Assembly: GCA_002343325.1 (NCBI GenBank)
Contig: DDSG01000033.1
Coordinates: forward strand, 587-24,408
Source of the DNA: Phycisphaerales bacterium UBA2396
GTDB lineage: Bacteria; Planctomycetota; Phycisphaerae; Phycisphaerales; UBA1924
Length of the DNA: 23,822 bases
Direction of reading: 5' to 3'
Shown: positions 15,570 through 22,933 of the stretch, one piece after another
How positions within the stretch are numbered: the first letter of the stretch is position 1
Layout: each line of letters starts with the position of its first letter
Made by a program: the position numbers and the translations under genes
Notes under the pieces: model-generated
What the model was told of the DNA's origin: nothing
Database searches by the model: none
The model's input: the letters and a program-made list of their open reading frames with translations, nothing else

Positions 15570-17056
15570 GGTGTTCCTTCCGCCCGCATCTTTCGGAGAA
15601 GGCCGGTCGTGCTTTTGCCGCTGACGAGATCGACGAGAACGACCGAGCCGCCCCAGGATTCGACGAGATCAGCCCCGACGACCTTGTCCTTGGTGTAGTC
15701 GGAGCCTTTGACGAGGACGTCCGGGCGGAGGGTCTCGATGAGTGAGCGCGGGGTGTCGTCGCCGAAGATGACGACAGCGTCGACGGCGCCGACGCTGGAC
15801 AGGACACGGGCTCGGTCGTGCTGGTTGTTGATGGGGCGTCCGGGCTTGAGGCGGCGGGTGGAATCGTCGCTGTTGAGCCCGACCACGAGGAAATCGCCCT
15901 GTCGGCGTGCTTCTTCGAGGAGCGTGACGTGCCCGGTGTGCAGGATGTCGAAGACGCCGTTGGTGAAGACGACACGCTGCCCGAGTCGGCGTCGGGAGGC
16001 GATTTCCGCGGCGAGGGGCTCGGGCTCGCGGACTTTGCCAGCGAGTTTGCCGGTGTGTTCGAGGAGGAAGTGGTGGATCTGGTCGAGGGGGATGGGCTGG
16101 ACGCCGAAGACTTCGACCTCGAGACCTGCGGCGGCGTTGGCGAGGCGGACGGCGTTGAGCCAGGAGAGGTTGTTGGCACGTCCCGCGGCAAGCCCGGCGA
16201 GGAACATGTCACCCGCGCCGGTGACGTCGTAGACCTCGCGGGCGACAGTGGGCACGGCCACGGGCGAGCCGTCGCGTTCGAGCAGCATGGCGCCGTGGCG
16301 GTCGAGGGTGAGCACGCAGGCCTCAAGGTCGAGGCTGCTGAGCAGGGCGTGGGCGATGCGGGCGTTGTGCTCGGATTCCGGCGCGTCGTGAGCGGTGCGG
16401 AGGCCTGTGGCGGTCTCGGCCTCGGTGCGGTTGGGTGTAATCACCGACGCGCCGCGGTACTTGCGGTAGTCGGAGAGGCGGGCGGGGTCGACCAGCACGG
16501 GCTTGCCGGCGTCGCGTGCGGCGCGGATCACGCCCTGGCAGACCTCCTCGGTGCAGACGCCTTTGTTGTAGTCCTCGATGCAGACGACGTCGGCGTGGGC
16601 CACGAGACGGCGGAAGGCCTCGAGCAGCCCGCCCGCGGTGGCGTGCGAGATCGGCTCGGCGTTCTCATGATCAACACGGAACATCTTCTGCGGGTGGCGG
16701 GCCTGGGCGAGCCCGATCAGGTTCTGCTTCTGCGTCGTGGGGCGAGTGGGATCGCGCAGGAGCCCGTTGACCGCGACACCCTCGGATTCCAAGGCCTGAC
16801 GGAGGAGCCCATCGGCCGGATCGTTGCCGGTGATGCCCAGCGCTTCGACGCGGGCCTTGAGGGCGATGAGGTCGAGGCAGACGTTGGCGGCCCCGCCGGG
16901 GCGGTTGTCCGTGCGAACGACATGCAGAATGGGCACGGGCGCGTCGGCGGCGAGGCGCTCGGCGTTGCCGTAGACCAGTTGGTCGAGCATGTAGTCCCCG
17001 ACGACGATCGCGGAGAAGGGCTTCCAGGCATCGAGTGTTGAGAGCAGGGCTTCCAC
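15566..17056 (-). CDS. hldE: Bifunctional heptose-7-phosphate kinase / heptose-1-phosphate adenylyltransferase
   Basis: The 496-residue protein fuses two enzymes of ADP-heptose synthesis for lipopolysaccharide core. The N-terminal PfkB/ribokinase-type kinase has VVGDYMLDQLVYG, RPGGAANVCLDL, an EDYNKGV motif and the DVTGAGDMFLAG catalytic loop. The C-terminal nucleotidyltransferase has VFTNGVFDILHTGHVTLLEE, where HTGH is the HxGH signature, then GLNSDDSTRRLK and LVKGSDYTKDKVVGAD. Length matches HldE. The first domain phosphorylates heptose 7-phosphate to the 1,7-bisphosphate; the second uses ATP after a separate GmhB phosphatase step. I chose GTG 17056 because AAGGGAG lies seven bases upstream and the domain begins directly. 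It sits 62 bases after lpxK in an envelope operon. A PfkB kinase fused to a different cytidylyltransferase is less likely given motif order. Confidence 0.93.
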   Translation of the reverse strand: MEALLSTLDAWKPFSAIVVGDYMLDQLVYGNAERLAADAPVPILHVVRTDNRPGGAANVCLDLIALKARVEALGITGNDPADGLLRQALESEGVAVNGLLRDPTRPTTQKQNLIGLAQARHPQKMFRVDHENAEPISHATAGGLLEAFRRLVAHADVVCIEDYNKGVCTEEVCQGVIRAARDAGKPVLVDPARLSDYRKYRGASVITPNRTEAETATGLRTAHDAPESEHNARIAHALLSSLDLEACVLTLDRHGAMLLERDGSPVAVPTVAREVYDVTGAGDMFLAGLAAGRANNLSWLNAVRLANAAAGLEVEVFGVQPIPLDQIHHFLLEHTGKLAGKVREPEPLAAEIASRRRLGQRVVFTNGVFDILHTGHVTLLEEARRQGDFLVVGLNSDDSTRRLKPGRPINNQHDRARVLSSVGAVDAVVIFGDDTPRSLIETLRPDVLVKGSDYTKDKVVGADLVESWGGSVVLVDLVSGKSTTGLLRKMRAEGTP

Positions 17057-17063
17057 CGGAGGT

Positions 17064-17070
17064 CTCCCTT
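17064..17070 (-). promoter_or_regulatory. Shine-Dalgarno fixing the hldE start
   Basis: On the minus strand AAGGGAG lies seven bases before GTG 17056. The reading frame stays open far upstream, so this site decides the start. Confidence 0.7.
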
Positions 17071-17118
17071 CGTCGCCCGATTGTTCGCGTGCCGGGGCGT
17101 GTTGTCCGCCGATGGGGG

Positions 17119-18192
17119 CTATTTCGCGTGGCGAAAGGCGCGAACCGCCCCGACGACGAGGTCCTCGACAGCTCGCTCGCCCGAAAGGAAGCCCAGTTCG
17201 AGACGGGGCCTCAGGACCGGGCAGGGGAAGGTCTCGGGCGGGCGCTGGCGGAGTTTGGACCAGTCTTTTTCCGTCACCAGAATCGCGTCGACCTTGCTGG
17301 TGCGGGCCAGATCGGCCAGCTCGCGCACCGTCGTCTCGGCGTAGGGGTCGTGGTCGCGCAGGATCTGCGTCCCGACGACCTCGCCCCCCGCGCGGGCCCG
17401 GGAGAGGAACGGCCCCGGGTTGCCGATCGCGCACGACACGACCACGCGGCGGCCCTTGAGGAAATCGGCGGGAAGAGTTCGCTCCTGCTGCCCCTCGCCG
17501 GTGACCAGAGCCCGCCATTCGTGGCGACAGACGGCGACCGGTCCCTTGCCCGTGATGCGTTGCACCTCGGCGGCGAGGCGGTCGACGGTTCCGGGGGCGG
17601 CGGATTCGGCGTGGGTGATGATGACGCCCGAGGCACGAGACAGCCCTTCGACGCGCTCGCGGAGCCACCCCGAGGGGAGGAGGCGATCCTCGAAGGGAGA
17701 TCGGGTGGCGTCGATGAGCACCAGATCGACATCGCGCCAGAGCTGGCGGTGCTGGAAGCCGTCGTCCAGCACGACGCAATCGACGACCTTTCCGCGTCGC
17801 GTGGTGAACATCTCCTTCAGTTCGCCGAGGCGATCCTTGCCCACCGCCAGGGCAATGCCGGGCAGGGCGCGTAGGTATTGCTGAGCTTCGTCGCTGTCGG
17901 CGGGGCTGCCCGTGGGCGAGGCGTATCCGCGCATGGCGATGGCGGGGGTACGTCCGGCTGCCTTGAGCATGCGGACGAGATGAACGACCATCGGCGTCTT
18001 GCCGGTCCCGCCGACGCTCAGGTTGCCGACGGAGACGACGGGGCGATCGATCTTTCGTCCGGGGTTGACGTCGTACCAGCCGTTACGGAGTTGAACGAGC
18101 GAGCCGTAGACCTTTGCGCACGCCCTGCCGAGCACGCCGCCGAGGGGCGGGGTGGGTTCAGTGGCGGTGCTGGTCGCTGCGGGTGGAGTCAT
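17119..18192 (-). CDS. lpxK: Tetraacyldisaccharide 4'-kinase (lipid A)
   Basis: LpxK phosphorylates the 4' position of the lipid A disaccharide at the inner membrane. The 357-residue product has the family P-loop VGNLSVGGTGKTPMVVHL, preceded by an N-terminal YGSLVQLRNGWYD segment. RGYASPTGSPADSDEAQQYL, VVLDDGFQHRQLWRDVDLVL and VTEKDWSKL follow, all characteristic of the family. This supports genuine lipid A in the organism. The ATG at 18192 overlaps the upstream membrane-protein gene by 35 bases and has no clear Shine-Dalgarno. A GTG further in (within GGVLGRA) is an alternative, and an upstream extension is open but unsupported. It precedes hldE, so one operon covers both lipid A phosphorylation and heptose activation. 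Confidence 0.95.
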   Translation of the reverse strand: MTPPAATSTATEPTPPLGGVLGRACAKVYGSLVQLRNGWYDVNPGRKIDRPVVSVGNLSVGGTGKTPMVVHLVRMLKAAGRTPAIAMRGYASPTGSPADSDEAQQYLRALPGIALAVGKDRLGELKEMFTTRRGKVVDCVVLDDGFQHRQLWRDVDLVLIDATRSPFEDRLLPSGWLRERVEGLSRASGVIITHAESAAPGTVDRLAAEVQRITGKGPVAVCRHEWRALVTGEGQQERTLPADFLKGRRVVVSCAIGNPGPFLSRARAGGEVVGTQILRDHDPYAETTVRELADLARTSKVDAILVTEKDWSKLRQRPPETFPCPVLRPRLELGFLSGERAVEDLVVGAVRAFRHAK

Positions 18193-18631
18193 CAGAATGC
18201 CGAGCGAGGCTTTGGGGGGACGACGAGAGGACGTGCGTGGCCGCGGCGCGGGAGGCAAGGATGTGCTGCATCAGGCGGACGTGCTCGCGCAGTCGCTTAC
18301 GAGCGAGCGAGGCAAGGCGGACATTGTTGAGCATATCCACCATCGCGACCATCACCACGAGCCCCACCAGCCCGACGACCGCCGCCCAGACCAGCACAAA
18401 GGTGCGGGGGTTGTCGGTGCGGAGCATGCAAAAGGCGTACGTGGCGAGGGGAACGGTGAGCATGATGAGCCAGCCGTTGGCGGTGCGGATGCGTCGGCGG
18501 CTTTCGGGCATCGAGGCGGTCCGCATGGCGTGCATGTGCACCGCCACCGCCATCAGCAGAAGCAGCGAGGTGGGCACAACCAGCCACGCGGGGAGAATCG
18601 GTCCGTTGGCGAAGCCCTCGAGTCCCATCAT
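18158..18631 (-). CDS. Small three-helix membrane protein, function unknown
   Basis: This 157-residue protein is not a family I recognise. Three likely membrane segments lie at about 11-31 (GPILPAWLVVPTSLLLLMAV), 53-70 (WLIMLTVPLATYAFCML) and 77-98 (TFVLVWAAVVGLVGLVVMVA). A basic amphipathic stretch and a Ser/His-rich tail follow. The ATG at 18631 overlaps the maf stop by four bases (ATGA), and the coding region extends 35 bases into lpxK. The tight packing between maf and lpxK suggests an envelope-linked role, but that is inference only. A short hydrophobic segment followed by a Lys/Arg-rich helix could contact phospholipid headgroups. Confidence 0.8.
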   Translation of the reverse strand: MMGLEGFANGPILPAWLVVPTSLLLLMAVAVHMHAMRTASMPESRRRIRTANGWLIMLTVPLATYAFCMLRTDNPRTFVLVWAAVVGLVGLVVMVAMVDMLNNVRLASLARKRLREHVRLMQHILASRAAATHVLSSSPQSLARHSDDSTRSDQHRH

Positions 18632-19275
18632 GCCCCTCCGAAATAGGCCGCGAGTTTGCGCATGGGCAGCCCCATGATGGTGGCGGGGTCTCCCTCGAAA
18701 TCGATGGGCCAACCGGCGTCGAGGCGTTCCTTGAGGTTGTACCCGCCGGCTTTCCCTTTCCACCCTTCGCTCGCCACGTAGTCGCGGATCTGCTGGTCGC
18801 TGAGCCTCCCGAGACGCACGCGGGCGGTGTCGTAGAACAAGACCCGGCGGCCCGTCTTGTGCTCCAGAATCGAGACCCCCGTCACGACGTCGTGCGTGCC
18901 GCCCGAGAGCGTCCGAAGAATCGCGGTGGCTTCGTCGTGGTCGCGGGGCGTGCCGATCAGCGTGTTGTCTTTCACAATCGCGGTATCGGCGCCCAGAACG
19001 ACGTCGCGTCCATCGCGTGCGGCATCGGTCGAGCCCGCCGCCGCCTTCAGATAGGCCAGTGCCGCCACCCACTGTCCGGGCGAGACGCGACCCGGCTTGA
19101 GTTCCGAATCTTCGAGCCCGGGGTGGGCCGCGTCGTGCTCGATCCCGTACTCGGACAGGAGCTCGCGTCGGCGCGGCGATCGGCTCGCCAGACGCAGGCG
19201 TCCGGCTGTGGGACGAAGACCCCCCGACGTGCGGGGCACGTCTCGTGGTGCAGGTCTCTGGCCGGCGGGTGCCAT
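18628..19275 (-). CDS. maf: Maf-family nucleoside triphosphate pyrophosphatase
   Basis: Maf proteins hydrolyse non-canonical or modified nucleoside triphosphates to monophosphates, and some have been linked to septum control. This 215-residue product has the signature LASRSPRRRELLSEYGI after a basic leader of about 26 residues. It continues with VVLGADTAIV, DEATAILRTLSGGTHDVVTG and the KAGGYNL loop. The usual GKP motif reads GTP here, and the typical Gln after KAGxYxI is not present, so nucleotide preference is uncertain. The ATG at 19275 is selected because a promoter (TTGGCA, 16 bases, TACACT) ends seven bases before it. It is the first gene of a six-gene minus-strand cluster running into lpxK and hldE. 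Its stop overlaps the next ATG. Confidence 0.92.
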   Translation of the reverse strand: MAPAGQRPAPRDVPRTSGGLRPTAGRLRLASRSPRRRELLSEYGIEHDAAHPGLEDSELKPGRVSPGQWVAALAYLKAAAGSTDAARDGRDVVLGADTAIVKDNTLIGTPRDHDEATAILRTLSGGTHDVVTGVSILEHKTGRRVLFYDTARVRLGRLSDQQIRDYVASEGWKGKAGGYNLKERLDAGWPIDFEGDPATIMGLPMRKLAAYFGGA

Positions 19276-19282
19276 CGCGTCG

Positions 19283-19310
19283 AGTGTACCACGTGCGGGC
19301 AGCGTGCCAA
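19283..19310 (-). promoter_or_regulatory. Promoter of the maf-lpxK-hldE cluster (leaderless)
   Basis: On the minus strand TTGGCA (19305-19310, 5 of 6 to TTGACA) is followed after 16 bases by TACACT (19283-19288). The box ends seven bases before ATG 19275, so the transcript should start at or beside the start codon. Confidence 0.65.
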
Positions 19311-19324
19311 CCCCCCCGCATGGA

Positions 19325-19330
19325 TACCCT
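19325..19330 (+). promoter_or_regulatory. Putative -10 box for the nitrilase-family gene (leaderless)
   Basis: TACCCT ends seven bases before ATG 19338. No good -35 is seen. It supports ATG 19338 over the in-frame ATG at 19320. Confidence 0.4.
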
Positions 19331-19337
19331 GCGAACG

Positions 19338-20120
19338 ATGCGGGCACACCTCATCCAGATGGATCTTGCGTGGGAGGACCGGGCCGAGAACCACCGTCGG
19401 CTCGGGAGTCTTCTCGCGGGCATTCCGGACTTGAAGGGCTCGGGCGACCTCGTCGTGCTCCCCGAGATGTTCGACACGGGGTTCTCATTCCGGCTGGAGC
19501 GGACGGCCGACACCGACGGAGCGACGCTGGGCGTCATCCGCGAGCAGGCAGCCCTCTGGGGGATCACGCTGCAGGGTTCGCGGACCGTGCTGGGGGCGGA
19601 CGGGCGTGGGCGGAATCGGGCGACGATCGCCGGGCCCGACGGCAGCGTGCTGGCCGAGTACGACAAAGTCCATCCATTCACTTTCGGGCGAGAGTGCGAG
19701 TTCTTCACGGGCGGGGATCGGGTGGAGGTCTATCCCTGGCGATGCGGTGGTGAAGAGCTCAAGGTCTGCCCGGCGATCTGTTACGACCTGCGGTTTCCGG
19801 AGTTGTTTCGCCGTGGGCTGACGCTGGGCGCGGAGGTGTTCGCGGTTGGAGCGAATTGGCCGCTGCCCAGAAAGGCCCATCGGCGGGTGCTTTCGATCGC
19901 GCGGGCGATCGAGAACCAGGCGTACATGCTGAGCGTGAATCGCGCGGGGCGGGACCCGCACCTTGTGTACGAGGGCGACAGCCTGGCGGTCTCGCCGACG
20001 GGCGAGGTGCTGGCGGAGAGCGGTGCGGGGGAACAGGTTCTGAGCGTCCAAGTGGATCCGTCGGTGGTGCGGTCGTGGCGGGCGACATTCCCGGCATGGA
20101 AGGACCGGCGGTTGGAGTAG
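19338..20120 (+). CDS. Nitrilase-superfamily omega-amidase (YafV/NIT2-like)
   Basis: This 260-residue cytoplasmic hydrolase has the nitrilase Glu-Lys-Cys triad: Glu43 in VVLPEMFDTGF, Lys110 in AEYDKVHPF and Cys148 in PAICYDLRFPELFR. FGRECEFFTGGDRVEVY follows the lysine, as in the omega-amidase branch (E. coli YafV, mammalian NIT2). These enzymes deamidate alpha-ketoglutaramate or deaminated glutathione as metabolite repair; the exact substrate is inferred. I chose ATG 19338 because MRAHLIQMDLAWEDRAEN matches the family N-terminus and a TACCCT box precedes it. The in-frame ATG 19320 would add six residues. The gene diverges from maf. A tRNA gene follows 97 bases downstream with its own -10 box. 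Confidence 0.92.
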   Translation: MRAHLIQMDLAWEDRAENHRRLGSLLAGIPDLKGSGDLVVLPEMFDTGFSFRLERTADTDGATLGVIREQAALWGITLQGSRTVLGADGRGRNRATIAGPDGSVLAEYDKVHPFTFGRECEFFTGGDRVEVYPWRCGGEELKVCPAICYDLRFPELFRRGLTLGAEVFAVGANWPLPRKAHRRVLSIARAIENQAYMLSVNRAGRDPHLVYEGDSLAVSPTGEVLAESGAGEQVLSVQVDPSVVRSWRATFPAWKDRRLE

Positions 20121-20175
20121 CACCGGATCAGGGTAAGAAATGTGGTGAAGGGATCGCCGGGGTGTTTGGAGGTGC

Positions 20176-20181
20176 TATACT
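20176..20181 (+). promoter_or_regulatory. -10 box of the tRNA-Val transcription unit
   Basis: TATACT lies 36 bases before the tRNA 5' end. The -35 region (20153-20158) is poorly conserved. A short inverted repeat CGGGCAATGCCCG lies between the box and the tRNA. Confidence 0.55.
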
Positions 20182-20217
20182 TCGTGGACGTTCGGGCAAT
20201 GCCCGGGCGGACAAGTT

Positions 20218-20291
20218 GGGCGATTGGCGCAGTTGGCTAGCGCGCATGCATGACACGCATGAGGTCACAGGTTCGAGCCCTGTATCGCCCA
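20218..20291 (+). tRNA. tRNA-Val, anticodon GAC
   Basis: A full cloverleaf can be drawn. The acceptor strands are GGGCGAT (20218-20224) and ATCGCCC (20284-20290) with discriminator A. The D stem is GCGC/GCGC around AGTTGGCTA. The anticodon stem CATGC/GCATG holds the loop ATGACAC, giving anticodon GAC. The T arm is ACAGG-TTCGAGC-CCTGT. Anticodon GAC reads GUC and GUU valine codons. The 3' CCA is not encoded; the next bases are TTG. All stems pair fully. Confidence 0.97.
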
Positions 20292-20383
20292 TTGAACAAG
20301 CCTCGCCGAGGAGGCCGGTGGGTCCAGGTCGGACTCGGCGTGTGGCCGCGGCCCGTGAATCGTCGGGGCCGCAAACCCTGACT

Positions 20384-20389
20384 GAGGAG
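20384..20389 (+). promoter_or_regulatory. Shine-Dalgarno fixing the TTG start of the hydrolase
   Basis: GAGGAG lies six bases before TTG 20396. The frame is open through the tRNA and beyond, so this site together with the domain boundary sets the start. Confidence 0.65.
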
Positions 20390-20395
20390 CGCAGG

Positions 20396-21241
20396 TTGAC
20401 GGTCGTTCCGCAAGGCACCAATCCGGTGAACGTTCCCGACGCCGCCGAGCGGGTTGGGGAATGGTCCATTCCCGGGGCGGAAGGGCTGAAGCTTCGCGTG
20501 GCCGAATCGGGCGTGGGCAAGCCCGTGGTGTTTCTGCACGGGCTGGTGGGCCTGAACGATCACTGGGAGCAGGTTGTGGAGCACGTGCGGGATCGCTCGC
20601 GGTGCATCATGCTCGAGGTGCCGCTGCTTGATCTCAAGGGCGACCTGTGCTCGATCGAGGGCGTGACCAACGTCACGCGGAGCTTTCTGTCCGAACGCGT
20701 GGGCGAGCCCGCGGTCCTGGTGGGCAACAGCTTCGGCGGGCACGTCGCGCTGCGGCTGGCGATCGAGCAGCCCGAGATGGTGCGGGGGCTCGTCCTCGCG
20801 GGTTCGAGCGGGCTGTTCGAGCGAACGGTCTTCCGCGATGCCCCGATCAGGCCCAGCCGCGATTGGCTCGCCAAGAAGATCGGCGAACTCTTCTACGACC
20901 CCTCAAACGTCTGGGAGAGCGACATCGACCGCGCCTTCGCGGAGCTCTCGCGGCGCGAGGGTGCGCGGGCGATGGTGCGGCTCAGCAAAAGCGCCAAGCA
21001 GGACCACCTCGGTGATCGCCTGGCGTTCGTGCAGTCGCCCACACTCCTGCTCTGGGGCCGCAACGACGTGGTGACCCCGCCCGAGACCGCGGAGGAATTC
21101 CACCGTCTCATCGCCGGAAGCCGGCTCGAGTGGATCGACCGCTGCGGGCACGCCCCGATGATGGAGTACCCGCGGGAATTCGCCGAACGCATGCGGGCTT
21201 TCCTCGCCTCGATCGAGACCAACGGCGAGGGGCGGGCTTAG
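20396..21241 (+). CDS. Alpha/beta-fold hydrolase
   Basis: This 281-residue enzyme has the alpha/beta-hydrolase core: oxyanion-hole HGLVG at 48-52, a nucleophile elbow GNSFGGH with Ser112, an acid in LLLWGRNDVVTPPE and catalytic His in DRCGHAPMMEYP. A cap of about 60 residues sits between the elbow and the acid. No signal peptide is seen, so it should be cytoplasmic. The substrate cannot be told; the family includes esterases, lactonases and C-C hydrolases. The TTG at 20396 is supported by a GAGGAG site. The 104 bases between the tRNA and this start contain no TA dinucleotide, hence no TAnnnT -10 box, so transcription probably reads through from the tRNA promoter. GH3 follows after 30 bases, suggesting that the two enzymes work together. 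Confidence 0.9.
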   Translation: MTVVPQGTNPVNVPDAAERVGEWSIPGAEGLKLRVAESGVGKPVVFLHGLVGLNDHWEQVVEHVRDRSRCIMLEVPLLDLKGDLCSIEGVTNVTRSFLSERVGEPAVLVGNSFGGHVALRLAIEQPEMVRGLVLAGSSGLFERTVFRDAPIRPSRDWLAKKIGELFYDPSNVWESDIDRAFAELSRREGARAMVRLSKSAKQDHLGDRLAFVQSPTLLLWGRNDVVTPPETAEEFHRLIAGSRLEWIDRCGHAPMMEYPREFAERMRAFLASIETNGEGRA

Positions 21242-21255
21242 TCGGTCGGTGCATC

Positions 21256-21263
21256 GGAAAGGA
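21256..21263 (+). promoter_or_regulatory. Shine-Dalgarno for the GH3 gene
   Basis: GGAAAGGA lies eight bases before ATG 21272, supporting that start and co-transcription with the hydrolase 30 bases upstream. Confidence 0.65.
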
Positions 21264-21271
21264 CTTGAACG

Positions 21272-22933
21272 ATGGCGGCTCTTGACAGCCCCGGCACGCC
21301 GGGTGGCTATCGGTGGACGGCTCTGGTTGGCCTCGGGCTGCGGGCGATGGTCTCGCGACGTATCGAGCTGCTCGGCGACCTCACGCACTGGAAGCTGCAC
21401 ACCGCGGCAATCCAGACGGCGCAGCTCCGCGGGCTCCTCGCCAAAGCACGGGACACGCAGTTCGGGCGAGAGCACGGGTTCGCACGCCTGGCGACGCTCC
21501 CCGACCAGGAGCTCATCCGCACGTATCGGTCCGCTGTTCCCATGGCGGACTACGAGGGCTTTCGTGCGCTGATCGTGCGCATGCGCGAGCACGGCGAGCC
21601 CAACGTGCTCTGGCCCGAACTCGTCAAGAACTACGCGCAGACGAGCGGCACCACCTCCGGCGACAAGTACATCCCCGTCAGCGAAGCGATGATGAAGTCA
21701 AACTTCCGCGCCTCGCTCGACATCTTCGCCCACGCATCGCGATTCGGAGCCAGCGTCCCCTGGCTGACCAGCGGGAAAATGCTCTTCCTCGGGGGCTCGA
21801 CCGAGCTCTCGACCAACGAGCACGGCATCCGCACGGGCGACCTCTCGGGGATCGTGGCGCCGCTCATCCGCTGGCCTCTCTCCCAGGTCTATTCGCCCGG
21901 GCACACCGTAGCTTTGATGAGTCACTGGCCTTCCAAGATCGAGGCGATGGCCAGGCTCACGCTCGATCAGGACATCCGCATGATCAGCGGCATGCCGAGC
22001 TGGACGCTCAAGCTCGTGCAGCGCGTGATGGAACTCGCCCGCGAGGCCGGTCGCCCCGCGCGAACGCTCCGCGACATCTGGCCCAATTTCACGCTCTTTG
22101 TGCACGGCGGTGTGAAGTACGCCCCGTTCGAGCCCCGCATCCGCGACGCCTGGTCGGGATCGACGCAGGACGTGCCGATGCGGCTCGAGGTGTACCCCGC
22201 CAGCGAGGGGTTCATCGCGATGCAGGACACGCCCGGCGATCCCGGGCTGCGCCTGCTCACGGACATCGGAAACTACTACGAGTTCGTTCCCCTCGAAGAG
22301 ATCAACGATCCCGACGCACGGGCCTGCTCGGCGTGGGAGGTGGAAAAAGGGCAGCGGTACGTCGTCGTCATGTCCACCTGCGCCGGGCTGTACCGCTACA
22401 TCATCGGGGACGTTGTCGAGTTCGACACGATCCCCGCGGGGTTTGACGGCCGGGGCGGCGAAGGGCCCTGCCGGCTTCGGATCGTCGGTCGGCACAAGCA
22501 CTTCATCAACGCCTTCGGCGAGAACATCATCGTCGAGCACATCGAGAACGCGGTCGCCGCGGCGGCCCGCTCCGCCGGCGTCACGATCGGCGAGTTCACC
22601 GCCGCGCCGGTCTATCCGGGTGAAGGACGCAAGCCCGGGCTCGAGCTCGCGGTCGAGTGCGACCGGGGGCTGGGCGAGCACGAGGCGATGCCCGCGTTCC
22701 GCGAGGCGTTCGACGCGGCGATCAAGGCGCAGAACGTCGACTACACGACCAAGCGGACCGACGACGTGGGCATGGGCCCCCCGGTGATCAGCGTGCTGCC
22801 CGTCGGGTCCTTCCACCGATGGATGCAGAGCAGGGGCAAGCTGGGCGGGCAGCACAAGTGCCCACGCTGCGCCAACCATCGCGACATCATCGACGCCGTC
22901 AAATCTTCGGCGTCTCCCGCGTCTTCACGGTGA
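21272..22933 (+). CDS. GH3-family acyl-adenylate-forming enzyme
   Basis: This 553-residue protein belongs to the GH3 family, part of the adenylate-forming (firefly luciferase-like) superfamily. Plant members conjugate amino acids to auxin or jasmonate; bacterial members are mostly uncharacterised. The ATP-binding motif I is TSGTTSGDKYIPVS (residues 124-137). A LEVYPASEGFIAMQDTPGDP motif lies near the middle and YRYIIGDVVEF follows. The C-terminal FINAFGENIIVEHIE and GQHKCPR signatures are typical, and the last segment carries a CPRC pair. It should activate an acyl acid with ATP and transfer it to an amine, but substrates are unknown. Codons end in C far more often than in the genes at the left of the window. 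The 3' end overlaps the convergent DUF4097 gene by 35 bases. Confidence 0.92.
   Translation: MAALDSPGTPGGYRWTALVGLGLRAMVSRRIELLGDLTHWKLHTAAIQTAQLRGLLAKARDTQFGREHGFARLATLPDQELIRTYRSAVPMADYEGFRALIVRMREHGEPNVLWPELVKNYAQTSGTTSGDKYIPVSEAMMKSNFRASLDIFAHASRFGASVPWLTSGKMLFLGGSTELSTNEHGIRTGDLSGIVAPLIRWPLSQVYSPGHTVALMSHWPSKIEAMARLTLDQDIRMISGMPSWTLKLVQRVMELAREAGRPARTLRDIWPNFTLFVHGGVKYAPFEPRIRDAWSGSTQDVPMRLEVYPASEGFIAMQDTPGDPGLRLLTDIGNYYEFVPLEEINDPDARACSAWEVEKGQRYVVVMSTCAGLYRYIIGDVVEFDTIPAGFDGRGGEGPCRLRIVGRHKHFINAFGENIIVEHIENAVAAAARSAGVTIGEFTAAPVYPGEGRKPGLELAVECDRGLGEHEAMPAFREAFDAAIKAQNVDYTTKRTDDVGMGPPVISVLPVGSFHRWMQSRGKLGGQHKCPRCANHRDIIDAVKSSASPASSR

Noticed and set aside
20348..20372. GC-rich hairpin after tRNA-Val as an intrinsic terminator
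   Set aside because: The seven-base stem is followed by AAACCC rather than a T-run; it may be an RNA structure but does not look like a terminator.
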